NCBI GenBank assembly: GCA_963971225.1
Contig: OZ020270.1
Coordinates: forward strand, 14,619,817-14,683,816
Direction: 5' to 3'
DNA: 64,000 nucleotides
Source: Melieria omissa
Taxonomy: Eukaryota > Arthropoda > Insecta > Diptera > Ulidiidae
Position numbers and translations under genes: made by a program. Position 1 is the stretch's first letter. Each line of letters begins with the position of its first letter. Below are positions 49,946-59,289 of the stretch, one piece after another. The notes beneath the pieces were generated by a model, which worked only from the letters and a program-made list of their open reading frames with translations, searched no databases and was not told where the DNA came from.

Positions 49946-50145
49946 TATGTTGCAGAAAAAAATATCAGCAAGCAAGAAAAGAAATTATAAATTAATTCAA
50001 TCCGGCAAAAGTTCTGGATGAGCACATGCAGCTGTGTGCGTAAAAAAGCTTTGCGGAAAAAGCTGTAACTCAGAGCTTGAAATTTTTGTGCCGTTTTCGT
50101 CGTATGAGGCTGGACATCTATATGATGAGTTATCTGTGGTTAGAG

Positions 50146-51430
50146 TATGTTCGGGTAATGTGATATGGTCGGGTAATATGATATAGTGCTTATTTCACAA
50201 GTGCGTTGCCTTTTTTAAAATGAACCTTTTTAAAACATCATAACAGCTAAAAAACTCGTGCTGCATGATTTTGGATGCGTTTGCTTAAAAAGTTCACAGT
50301 GAGTGTGATGAAGTGCTTTGAGTTGTGCTTGCACAAGTTTTTGGTCATGAAGTTTGAAAGCATAAAAGGCACAAATAAAAATATGATTAGAAAGTTCGAG
50401 GCTTATCAGAAGTCAGTTTGTGATATCGATTATGAGTTTGCGAGGTACGTACAAAATTATTATTGTTTTTTATAAAAATTTTTTCGCTAAAAGTCAATTT
50501 CGGGTAATGTGATATACGGTAGCTATGAGCTTTTTCTAAGTAATCGGGTTCATGCGCTAACATGCTAAAATACTACGCTATTAATATTTTCTTCCTTCAT
50601 TCTAACATGTAAAAATATAAAAATTAACGATTTTTTTAAATAAAATATAATTAGCAATATAACTATGCGCATTTGTTATAATAAGGATAAGTTCATGCAA
50701 AATAGTAATTTCAAAATCTATGATACGACGGTGAAACAGTAGCGCCAGTAACGCAATCTCGTAGCTACAAAAAGCGTCACTAACAAATACAATACTAATT
50801 GTCGTTACTTGCTAGAAAGAGGCAGCTAACATATATGACGACGAACTGTCTTGGTAATGTGTAAAAATCCATTATTTTCAGCTATGTGCATGTACTGTAT
50901 GTGCTCTAGGTCTTACACGATTGGTGATCACGTTTTAATTTTTTTTATGGATAATTAGCACATTTAAAGCTTTAATTTAAGTTAAAAGAATAAAAAAAAG
51001 CGTCGAAGTTACTCAAACATCGATTTGAAATTTTCACTTCCGGTTTACTATACGTAAAAAAATTCAAATTTAGAATTCGACAAAAAATTAAAAACTTCAA
51101 CTTTTTTACTATAAGAAACAATACTTTTTAGTTTTTTTACAAATTAATTGATACAGATAATAAGCATCGAAAAATTCATGACTTTATTCTTAGTGAATTT
51201 TTAAATGCTCATAACTCAGCAAAAAACATCATACGAAAAAAATTGCGTGTACACATCCACGTCTACTAGAAGTATAACTGACCAGAATATAAACAAAATT
51301 CATGACCTCACTTTTTTTTTGTTGTCCGCTTGACGTGAAATGACCCATGTGTTAGCGAGATTTGGGAAATTTTTATGCATGGGTTAGTTTTTAGACAAAT
51401 TTTGAACTTTTTTTGGAGTTTCGGTAAGGC
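50146..51430. other. AT-rich, no gene; repeated TCGGGTAATGTGATAT words
   Basis: The word TCGGGTAAT(G/A)TGATAT occurs at about 50152, 50169 and 50498. It resembles subterminal repeats of a decayed DNA element. A 66-residue open frame at 50275-50475 has no known motif. Nothing else is supported. Confidence 0.5.
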
Positions 51431-51456
51431 ATTCCTTGTAGGGAAGCCAATGCACT

Positions 51457-51912
51457 GTGTGTGTCAAAGGTAAACAGTCGCGCTTACCGTTCAAGCCAAG
51501 TGAATCTAGAACATCGCGCGTACTCGAAATAGTTCATTCAGATGTTTGTGGGCCAATGCCAATTGACTTTAGCAGAAAAGCATATCCATTTCCTATTAAA
51601 AGTAAATCAAACGTCTTCGAAAAACTCAAAGATTTTAAAGTAATGGTGGAGAATGAAGCAAATAAAAAAATTAAAACTTTGCGAACGGACAATGGGGGCG
51701 AATTTTGTGGAAAAATTTTTGAGAACTTTCTGCGCGAATGTGGAATTCGCCAAGAACTAAGTACACCGTAGTCGCCACAACAAAATGGAACAGCGGAACG
51801 TATGAATAGATCGTTGGTAGAAAAAGCTAGGTGCTTGATGGAAACCTGGATACCAGGCTTTGGGCAGAAGCCATATGTGCTGCAGCTTACGTTATTAATA
51901 GAGACTGCCAGC
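51457..51912 (+). pseudogene. Copia integrase core fragment
   Basis: CVKGKQSRLPFKPSESRTSR (end of the zinc-binding region), VLEIVHSDVCGPMPIDFSRK (first catalytic Asp), KTLRTDNGGEFCGKIF (second Asp) and QQNGTAERMNRSLVEKARCL (catalytic Glu) follow in order. A stop at 51769-51771 splits the domain, and about 30 residues normally present after the first Asp are lost. It would insert cDNA in intact relatives. Confidence 0.85.
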
Positions 51913-52096
51913 AATGAAGTCATGGAGGAGATCAGCCTGTTACCTCATGAAGTTGAGGGGATAGACTCGATTCACCTCTCTATGCTGAGCATGGCCGCCG
52001 AGGAGGAGGACTCGGACAGAGTCACCCTGTCAGACCTGGACAAGGAAGGTGGTCTGACAGAGGATGAAGGCGTAGCCAACGAATCCTGAGACCAGG

Positions 52097-53845
52097 ATGG
52101 CCAGCACTAAAGTTGCGCAGATCAATCTGCACCACGCGAAGGCCGCCTCGGCAGTCATCGCGAGGGCAACCCTCAGGTCTAGACTGAGTGTAGTGCTGGT
52201 CCAGGAACCCTGGGTGTGCAGGGGCCAGATTAAAGGTCTGGCAGAGAAGAACATACAGGTAATTTGGGATATTAGGTGTACTAACCCAAGAGCCTGCATG
52301 TTAATAACCTATGGTTTGAATTATCTTTGTCTTGCAGACTTCCTTTCTAGGGATCTGGTCGCGGTACAAATACCGGTGCATATAAACGGGACCGCGCAGG
52401 ACATCGTGATGGGCACAGGCTACTTCCCAGGAGAGGACACCCTGGCTCCGCCAGAGGCTGTCTCTAAACTGGTGAAATACTGTGAGCAGAGGAAGCTGCC
52501 TTTGATACTAGGCTGCGACGCAAATGCGCACTGCGAAGCCTGGGGAAGCAGCGACACAAATCAAAGGGGTGAGTACCTCTTAGAATTTATTGTCAGTAAT
52601 AAGTTAGAAATCTTTAACGTGGGGAATATACCAACGTTTGTAACCAGTTCGAGAGAGGAGGTCCTAGATTATACCCTAGGAAATACTCTAAGCTCCGAAC
52701 TGGTTAAAAACTTGAGAGTGTCTGGTGAGCCTTCAATGTTGGATCATAGAATAATACGATTTGACATTGAAGGTTCTGCTTCGGTTAGGAAGATTCTCAG
52801 AAATCCCAGGAAAACAGACTGGGAAAAGTTCCAGGAGACACTGAGCTTAAACTCCGCCAACTCCGGGTTGGGGGATAATATCAGGAACTCCATGGAACTA
52901 GAAACTTATGCGGATTGTCTCAATAAAACAATTATTGATGCGTATGAGGACAGCTGCCCAGTCAGCAAGATTGCTTCCTCCAGTGATGTACCCTGGTGGA
53001 ACAAGGACCTCAGTGTACTGCGTAGCAAGGTTCGCAGGCTTTTCAACCGGGCTAAACGCACCGGGAATTGGCCCGAGTACAAGAGCACACTGACCCTCTA
53101 TAACAAAGAGATCAGGGAAGCCAAGTGCAGAAATTGTAGGAACTTCTGCGAGAATATTGAGCAAACCTGCGAGGCATCTAGACTCTACAAGGTTATGGCA
53201 AAGGGGCACAGCCTGTCCTCTACCAACCTCAGGAAAAGCAATGGGGAATATACCGAGGGTGAGGAAGAGAAGGTTCAACTACTTCTAGATACTCACTTTC
53301 CGGGCTCTATTGCTCAAAGAGGGCCGGGACAGGAAGTAGCACTATGCTGGATCTCTAAAAGAGATTGGATAGTAGCAAAGGAAATTTGCACGGAAGAAAG
53401 GGTGCAGTGGGCGGTGAACACTTTCAAACCACTGAAGTCACCTGTACCGGATGGCATCTTTCCGGCGCTTCTACAGAAAGGGATGAGGTTTATCAAGCAT
53501 CATCTCGTGAAGTTATCTAGAGCTAGTCTGGCACTGGGATATATACCGGAAGCCTGGAGAAAGGCAAAGGTGGTCTTTATACCGAAGGCCGGGAAGAAGG
53601 ATCCGCTCCACCCGAAATCCTTCAGACCAATTTGCCTTACTTCATTTGTACTGAAAACTCTAGAGAAGGTGGTGGACAACTACGTAAGGACGACAGTCCT
53701 ATTAGACAATCCTCTTCACACCTGTCAGCATGCCTATCGGGCTGGACGCTCCACCGAAACTGCTCTATACCAGCTGACAAGTGAGTTACAGGAAAGACTT
53801 GAAGTGAAGGAAATGTGCCTTTCTGGACATAGAGGGGGCTTTTGA
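52097..53845 (+). pseudogene. Loa LINE ORF2: endonuclease and start of RT
   Basis: The frame starts MASTKVAQINLHHAKAASAV, like ORF2 of the copy at 62920. Endonuclease: VVLVQEPWVCRG, LILGCDANAHCEAWGSSD and SMLDHRIIRFDIEG (DHR where SDH is usual). Linker: VPWWNKDLSVLRSKVRRLFN. RT begins SPVPDGIFPALL, VVFIPKAGKKDPL and HAYRAGRSTETALYQL. A one-base deletion near 53820 shifts out of frame just before the motif A (FLDIEGAF). Confidence 0.88.
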
Positions 53846-54827
53846 TAATACCTCTCATGAAGCTATAGACAATTCTCTAACCAGAAGGGGTCTGACAAAC
53901 CCTCTAAGACGTTGGATACATAGTATGCTCGCTACTAGGTTGGTGGAGATACAGACTAGTACGGGCGGCCTAGTAATAGCTAATACAACCAGGGGCTGTC
54001 CACAGGGAGGAGTACTATCTCCCCTTCTGTGGAACCTCGTGGTTGATGACCTATTGCAGGAGCTGACTAACGTTGGCCTAACGGTCCAGGGTTATGCAGA
54101 TGACATTGTTATCCTGTGCAAGGGGAAATTTGAAGATACCCTGCGGGATAGGATAACCTTAGGACTAAGGTTAACCAGAAATTTGTGCACAAAGGTGGGG
54201 CTGAAAATAAACCCGGCGAAGACCACTATTGTACCATTTACTAGAAAATACAAACTTGACGCTCTTAGACCAATCCGTTTGGATGGGATAGAGCTTGAAT
54301 ATCAGAAGGAGGTGAAATATCTAAGAGTTATACTAGATCAGAAACTGCTCTGGAAAGGACATTTGGAGGAAACGATAAGGAAAGCCACCAGGGTCTTCAT
54401 GACCTGTAGGTCCATAGCAGGTAAGAGTTGGGGTTGCACTCCAACTATTCTGAGATGGATCTACACGGCGATCGTGAGGCCTATGATAACGTATGGTTCA
54501 GTTGTCTGGGTAAACAAGACCAGCCAAAAAACAACCATCAGGGCGCTCAGTAAGCTACAAAGACTGGCATGCGTATGCATGACAGGTGCTATGAGAACGT
54601 GTCCAACAGCATCCTTAGAAGTTCTCCTTGAACTAACACCTCTTCACTTACACATACAGACCCAGGTGAAGAGGGCTCTTCTACGGATGACTGACGTAAA
54701 TATCGGGAATGAAGGCTTCCTGAGCCGTAAGAGGATTGATACTCTTACGAATCATTATCCTGACATTGCAATACCGAGGGACACAATCTCATTAAAGTGT
54801 CAGTTTTGTCAAAAATTTCAAAACTGA
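53846..54827 (+). pseudogene. Loa LINE RT core
   Basis: After the frameshift, motif A (FLDIEGAFDNT) is followed by RGCPQGGVLSPLLWNLVVDD, the catalytic VQGYADDIVILC, thumb-like FTRKYKLDALRPIRL and the connection WIYTAIVRPMITYGSVVWVN. It ends with an out-of-frame stop at 54825, where RNase H begins in another frame. Confidence 0.85.
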
Positions 54828-55688
54828 GCTTAGCAACAAAAGGAACTGGGTAGGTATATCGGAAACGTATCTGATAGACAAGCATATGATTTCCTGGTAC
54901 ACAGATGGCTCCTTAACGGAGGAGGGAACCGGGACAGGTGTATACGGGCCGAGGACAAAATACTCGGAACCTACGGGAAAACACACCACTATCTTCCAGG
55001 CGGAAATATACGCCATTGTAAGGTGTGCTTATTTCAATCTGGCGTGGGGATACCGGAACCGGAAGATTGCTATCCTCTCCGAGAGCCAAGCGGCTATCAA
55101 GGCTCTTAGATCCTACCAGGTGTCCTCGAAACTGGTCTTGGAGTGCCTTGAGAAGCTGAATGAACTTGGCCGTTATAACCAGGTCTGGGTACTCTGGCCG
55201 ACGGGCCGACGAACTGGCAAGGACGGGAGCTTCCACACCTTTTGTCGGCCCTGAACCCTTTTGTGGTTTGGGAAAAGGAGCTTCTTACATCCTAACGAGA
55301 AAGGACGAAATAACCAGAAGGACTCAATACTGGGAAACTCTACCAGGTTTAGAACATTCCGAGATGGTTATCGGGTCCTACAATAAGAAAAGATTCGAGG
55401 ATTGCATGACCCTATCAAAGAATAATCTAAGGATTATTACGGGAATGCTAACAGGGCACTGCAGACTGAATTATCATCTGGCCAAACTAGGAATCCGTGA
55501 AAACGGGTATTGCAGGTTCTGCTTGCAGGAAAATGAGACTGCACTACATATACTAAGAGAGTGCCCTGTACTCATGCATAAGTGAAAGAAACACCTGGGG
55601 GACCATATACCAGGTACGGACTTGATATCCAGAGGTGTAGGAAGTATATTAAGATTCCTCCTGGATGCCGGACTTACTGACAGTCTGT
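54828..55688 (+). pseudogene. Loa LINE RNase H and zinc-finger tail
   Basis: RNase H (ISWYTDGSLTEEGTGTGVYG, FQAEIYAIVR, LSESQAAIKAL with Glu-Ser in place of Asp-Ser) shifts frame near 55190, where GRRADELARTGAS continues in the other frame. The tail has ITGMLTGHCRLNYHLAKLG and a Cys/His cluster CRFCLQENETALHILRECP. In-frame stops at 55583 and 55686. It is the same domain order as the copy at 59290-61824. Confidence 0.82.
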
Positions 55689-55782
55689 GAAGTCCAAGAA
55701 GGGGGCACAATAGATCTACAGGTCGCGGTGCATCGTCCCCATCAATAATAATACGTTATTAATTGTTCCCCTTGTGTCGGCC

Positions 55783-56728
55783 TTATAGACAAGACTCCGG
55801 AAGAAATTTGGTCAGGGCGAAGACCAAACGTCAGTAATATTCGTGTTTTGGATCTAAAGCATTGATGTACATTGAAAAGCAGAAACGAGACAAATTCCAG
55901 GCTAAGTTAAAGGAATGCATTATGGTGGGCTACGCGCAAAATAGCAAAACCTACAGACGGTTTGACCCAGAATCTAAAAAAGTTTGCATCAGTCGCGACG
56001 TAGTATTCATGGAAACAGAGGTAATTGATTCCACTTCAAGCGATTTTAATCATTTGTATTTCAACTTGCATGACAATACACATGAAGTGAAGGATATCAA
56101 CACTGAAGCAATCAATGAAGGGCACGAGGAATCGTTTTCTGGTGATGAATCGGAAAAGGCTGAAGTTTTTGATAGCGCCAACGAATCGAATACCTATAAC
56201 GTCGACGAAGAGGAAGATGATGAGACTCTGTTGTCAAATTATGATCCAAACGATGAAACATATGTTCCAACGCAACACGTAGTTGAGAATGTCAATGTTG
56301 AAGGTCAGACGTTAAGATCAGCTAATCATCACAATCACTTGGTTATGATCGCACATTCGGGCGATCCCAATTCAGTGAAGAAAGCATTGTCTTGCCCCAA
56401 CTCTTCTCATTGGGTAAAGGCTATGCATGAGGAAATACGATCACTGAAGGAGAATCAAACCTGGACACTAACTAACTTGCCACCAGGGCGAAAGGCAATT
56501 TCAAGTCGGTGGATTTTTAAAATGAAGCACGGTTCGGACGGAGCCATTAGCCGGTTTAAGGCTAGGCTTTTAATAAGGGGATGCGCTCAACGTAAAAGCA
56601 TCGATTATGATGAAACATTCTCTCCAGTTGTTCGTTACACATCAGTTCGAAGGTTGTTTGCTTTAGCCGCTTAATACGACTTACACATCGACCAAATGGA
56701 TGCGGTTACTGCGTTTCTACATGGTGAG
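55783..56728 (+). pseudogene. Copia integrase C-terminus and start of RT
   Basis: Begins DKTPEEIWSGRRPNVSNIRV, then MYIEKQKRDKFQAKLKECIM and YRRFDPESKKVCISRDVVF (integrase C-terminal signature). An acidic linker follows (about residues 75-140), then RT: HWVKAMHEEIRSLKENQTWT, RWIFKMKHGSDGAISRFKAR and YDETFSPVVRYTSVR. Stop at 56672-56674. The motif-A region LHIDQMDAVTAFLHGE follows and then the homology breaks at about 56728. An indel near 55850 separates the first block from the rest. Confidence 0.85.
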
Positions 56729-57260
56729 TAGAGAGCTGCATACATCTATTTATACTCGATGCCTTCACGTGCAGTTTTAAAAACAGAACACGTATCCGAA
56801 GAGAAGCCGAAAAAAGGTACTCATTTTTCGGTACCTCTAAGTTGTCGAGTAACTGCACGTTGTTACTCGACGCTGAGCGAGCAGCTTCTCGTTGCGAATC
56901 GACGCTAGCAGACTTCCTTCTCGTTGCTACACAATTACTCGCGGAAGCTGTCGAATATGTCGGAGGGTTTGAACTGCATGAGGAAGCGCAAATGCTCGCG
57001 GAAGGTGTCGAGTATGTCGGAAGGTTTGAACTGCATGAGGAAGTGCAAATGCTCGCGGAAAGTGTCGAGTATGTCGGAAGATTTGAACTGCATGAGGAAG
57101 CGCAAATGCTATGTGAAGCTTGAGTTGAATGTGCTTCAAAGGAATGTTGTGAAGCATTGTGCGTTGTTCGAAGCATATATTTTTTTGATTTTTTGGATTG
57201 CTGATGAACATTGTACCCATAAAGTGATCGATATATGCAATAATAAACTTAATTTCTTAT
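56729..57260. other. Unassigned stretch with 57-bp coding-like tandem repeat
   Basis: No known gene. It holds the tandem repeat at 56944-57114 and an open plus-strand frame of 93 codons (56842-57123) spanning it. It could be the LTR or flank of an unknown element. Confidence 0.5.
56944..57114 (+). repeat. 57-bp tandem repeat, three copies
   Basis: Copies start at 56944, 57001 and 57058 (GAA(G/A)(C/G)TGTCGA(A/G)TATGTCGG, then TTTGAACTGCATGAGGAAG). The period is 19 codons. In the open frame each encodes a unit like EYVGRFELHEEAQMLAE, and there are no stops on the plus strand in that frame. Variation is low, which indicates recent expansion. Confidence 0.85.
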
Positions 57261-57282
57261 TAGTTAGTTAGTTAGTTAGTTG
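57261..57282. repeat. (TTAG)n microsatellite, LINE tail
   Basis: TTAGTTAGTTAGTTAGTTAG on the plus strand, i.e. (CTAA)n on the minus strand. It lies at the 3' end of the minus-strand LINE fragment and acts as its simple-repeat tail. Confidence 0.75.
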
Positions 57283-57456
57283 TTCTTTATTGCTATAAAA
57301 GTGCACAAATAGAACATACGGCTATGACAAATGTCGTCAGCCGGAATTGTTACAGCTAATTACATTTAATATTGCTTATTCATAATTAATAATTAAACTC
57401 TGTAACAAGAGAGCTTCTATAATTTAAACAAACTTCTAATTCACAATTCAATATAT

Positions 57457-57883
57457 TGTAACGATGAGCCAGTCTGTCGCGGTGCAAAGCAACCCTGCCG
57501 CTACGTGCCGTGCCATAACCCAATCTGGCAACGACGGCCGCGATAGTAACTTTTAGTCCAACCTGGCAACGATGGTCGCGGTCATCAGGGAAACTTCTAG
57601 TCCAATCTGGCAACGTGCGAGAACGATCTGCGCGATGGCCGGACAGAGTATAAAAGGTGCCCAGATGCGGTGCAGCGAGTCAGTCTGGTTTTGACAAGTG
57701 AAGTTGCCACACGGAATAATTAAGCAAATACTTAAGTGTACGAACAGTAAAGTGTAAACTGTGAATAATAAAGTGACTGTTGGTGTATTTTATTGTCTGC
57801 GTTTAAGAAACTGACTGTGTTTTATTTTCAAATCACACAATCCAGAGATACGTGACAGCCCACTAGACTTCGTATTCGTAACA
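57457..57883 (+). repeat. Solo LTR of the 16675 Gypsy family
   Basis: 427 bp, starting TGTAACGATGAGCCAG and ending TATTCGTAACA, clearly the same family as 16675-17099 but more diverged (for example CTACGTGCC for CTTCGCGCC). A 4-bp duplication ATAT at 57453-57456 and 57884-57887 shows an intact insertion later reduced by LTR-LTR recombination. Confidence 0.93.
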
Positions 57884-58555
57884 ATATTTACTATTTCTTC
57901 TTCATTGAAGCTGCTTTTCCCCAAATACAGTTTTCGAAATTCCCTTAATACAGGGCATGAGCCTAGAAAATGTTGTATATTTTCAATTTCCTTTCTGTTA
58001 CACAGAGAGCATATTCTAGCAGCCGTTTTGAACCGATTTCCATTTAGTTCAATTAAGTTGCTGCGCGCTTTAAAAACCCACATTATTTCTTCGTCGGTGA
58101 AACCATCTGCTAAATAAAGCTTTGCCGCCATATGATTTAATTTCTTATATATCCTTCCTGTTTGCTCGGCTCTTTTCAACCACCCTTCATAATATTTACC
58201 TTTTTAGCATTTTTAACAATGCCAGCCGAGTCTTGTTCCAGTTTTGTCTATCGGCGTTATCTTCCGTCCATTTGATGTCAAATTCATTACCTAGTTGATT
58301 TAGTTCCTTTGCCCATAACATATTTTTCCGAAGTGTCAGTTTAGTAAAGAGATGTGGTAATCTTTCATCGTTATACTCAAACATGGTCCTAGCTATATAC
58401 TTTAAGTGCAAATCTAAACTATAAATATGTCCATTCTCGGCTCCTGTCTCTAACATTATTATATATGTTGGCGTGAAATCCGGTAACCGCAAAATCCTTT
58501 TTATGAAGTAAAGCACTAATTTGTCGACTTCCTCAAACTGTGAATAACGCCACAC
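57884..58555 (-). pseudogene. LINE ORF2 C-terminal region
   Basis: Minus-strand frame 58555-58196 (RILRLPDFTPTYIIMLETGA, YNDERLPHLFTKLTLRKNML) followed by frame 58179-57884 (LADGFTDEEIMWVFKARSNL, ICSLCNRKEIENIQHFLGSC). The last block is the Cys/His motif common at LINE C-termini. A stop or shift near 58196 separates the two. The solo LTR truncates the end. No RT core is left. Confidence 0.65.
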
Positions 58556-58825
58556 CTGCGCCCCGTAGACCTGTATTGCTCTACATACCGCTAGAAATAT
58601 TTTCTATTTTGCCTTTAAAGAAATATTTTTCTTTCTCAAAAAATCTTGCCAAGTGGAATCTATGCTATTTTTCGCTGTCACCATTTGCCCTTCTACATGT
58701 TTTTTAAATGTCATCTTATCCAACAACCTTATCAACCTTATCAAACGCAGCTTTGAAGTCTACGAAGAACGCATAAGTCTTTTTATTATTACTGAAATTG
58801 TAATGAACGATAGCTGTCAAGTTGT

Positions 58826-59168
58826 ATATACATTGTGACCGAAAAGTTTCCGGAAATTCTCATTTAAAATTCGCGCGCTGTATATTTTTCGATATTTTAA
58901 GTTTCTGTAGGTTGGTAGCACTGTCCTTAATTACTATGCCAAAAATGAGCGCGATCTGTCAGACAGTTTGTTTACGGCAGCTGTTGAAACCAGTTCACCT
59001 CAGTAGTCCGTTGCAATTTTGTTGAGAATTTTCTTCAAAATGAGTACCGTGAACAGGTCTCTTTGGACGTGCTTGATCATGCCAATTCCGATCCAACTTT
59101 CATGGAACGCATCATAACTGGTGACGAGACATGGGTCTACGAATACGACAAGCCAACAATCATCGGAA
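58826..59168 (+). mobile_element. mariner fragment
   Basis: The 5' end is TATACATTGTGACCGAAAAG with TTTCCGG. A short N-terminal region (MPKMSAICQTVCLRQ) follows, then a catalytic-domain piece LDVLDHANSDPTFMERIITG and DETWVYEYD, which includes the first catalytic Asp. The DNA-binding domain is mostly deleted and the 3' half is absent where the Loa LINE begins. It is a different mariner subfamily from the two other copies. Confidence 0.75.
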
Positions 59169-59289
59169 TGGAGAGGAAGGTTAGGTTAGGTAGGGAAGGG
59201 TGTGTGCGGCAGGACCGCACTTCCACTCGGAGGCCACAATGGCCCATTGTGAATCCCTTCTTATGGTGTTCTGGAGCCAACCAATAGTC

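Larger units (their letters stand above)
48804..50138. mobile_element. Unclassified element with 30-bp perfect TIRs and 7-bp duplication
   Basis: 1335 bp. The ends 48804-48833 (CACAGATAACTCATCATATA and GATGTCCAGC) and 50109-50138 are exact reverse complements. GTTAGAG flanks both sides (48797-48803 and 50139-50145). No transposase ORF is present. Inside are two tRNA-like modules pointing inward (49010-49100 plus, 49835-49945 minus) and a smaller 166-bp MITE (49329-49494). A 7-bp duplication is unusual; it occurs in P-type and Dada elements. The superfamily is not determined. Confidence 0.85.
51915..55782 (+). mobile_element. Loa-clade LINE, decayed, inserted in Copia
   Basis: It starts within the ORF1 end (EGIDSIHLSMLSMAAEEEDS to the stop at 52089), then ORF2 with endonuclease, RT and RNase H. 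At least three frame breaks (about 53825, 54825 and 55190) plus a stop at 55583. The 3' UTR runs to about 55782, where Copia resumes. Boundaries are set by the Copia frame on both sides; the target duplication was not resolved. Confidence 0.82.
51430..56728 (+). mobile_element. Copia-type LTR retrotransposon remnant
   Basis: Plus-strand integrase (from about 51450) and RT N-terminus (to about 56728) of a Ty1/Copia element, with a Loa LINE inserted between (about 51915-55782). The junction is clear: Copia reads WAEAICAAAYVINRDCQQ up to 51912 and resumes DKTPEEIWSGRRPNVSNIRV at 55785. Gag, protease, most of RT, RNase H and both LTRs are missing. Stops at 51769 and 56672 mark it as dead. Confidence 0.85.
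57262..58825 (-). mobile_element. LINE 3' fragment with internal deletion and (CTAA)n tail
   Basis: The minus strand encodes RT motif A (YAFFVDFKAAFDKVDKVV, about 58800-58730), then jumps to the post-RT region (VYGAQVWRYSQFEEVDKLVL at about 58560), skipping the RT core. It ends in the C-terminal Cys/His region and a (CTAA)n tail. A solo Gypsy LTR is inserted in its 3' part. The clade is not certain; I recall similar proteins from dipteran LINEs with simple-repeat tails. Confidence 0.7.

Noticed and set aside
50275..50475. A 66-residue plus-strand ORF
   Set aside because: No recognisable domain, in AT-rich sequence with repeated TE-like words.
56944..57114. A CRISPR-like repeat array
   Set aside because: Contiguous 57-bp tandem units without unique spacers, in a eukaryotic TE region.
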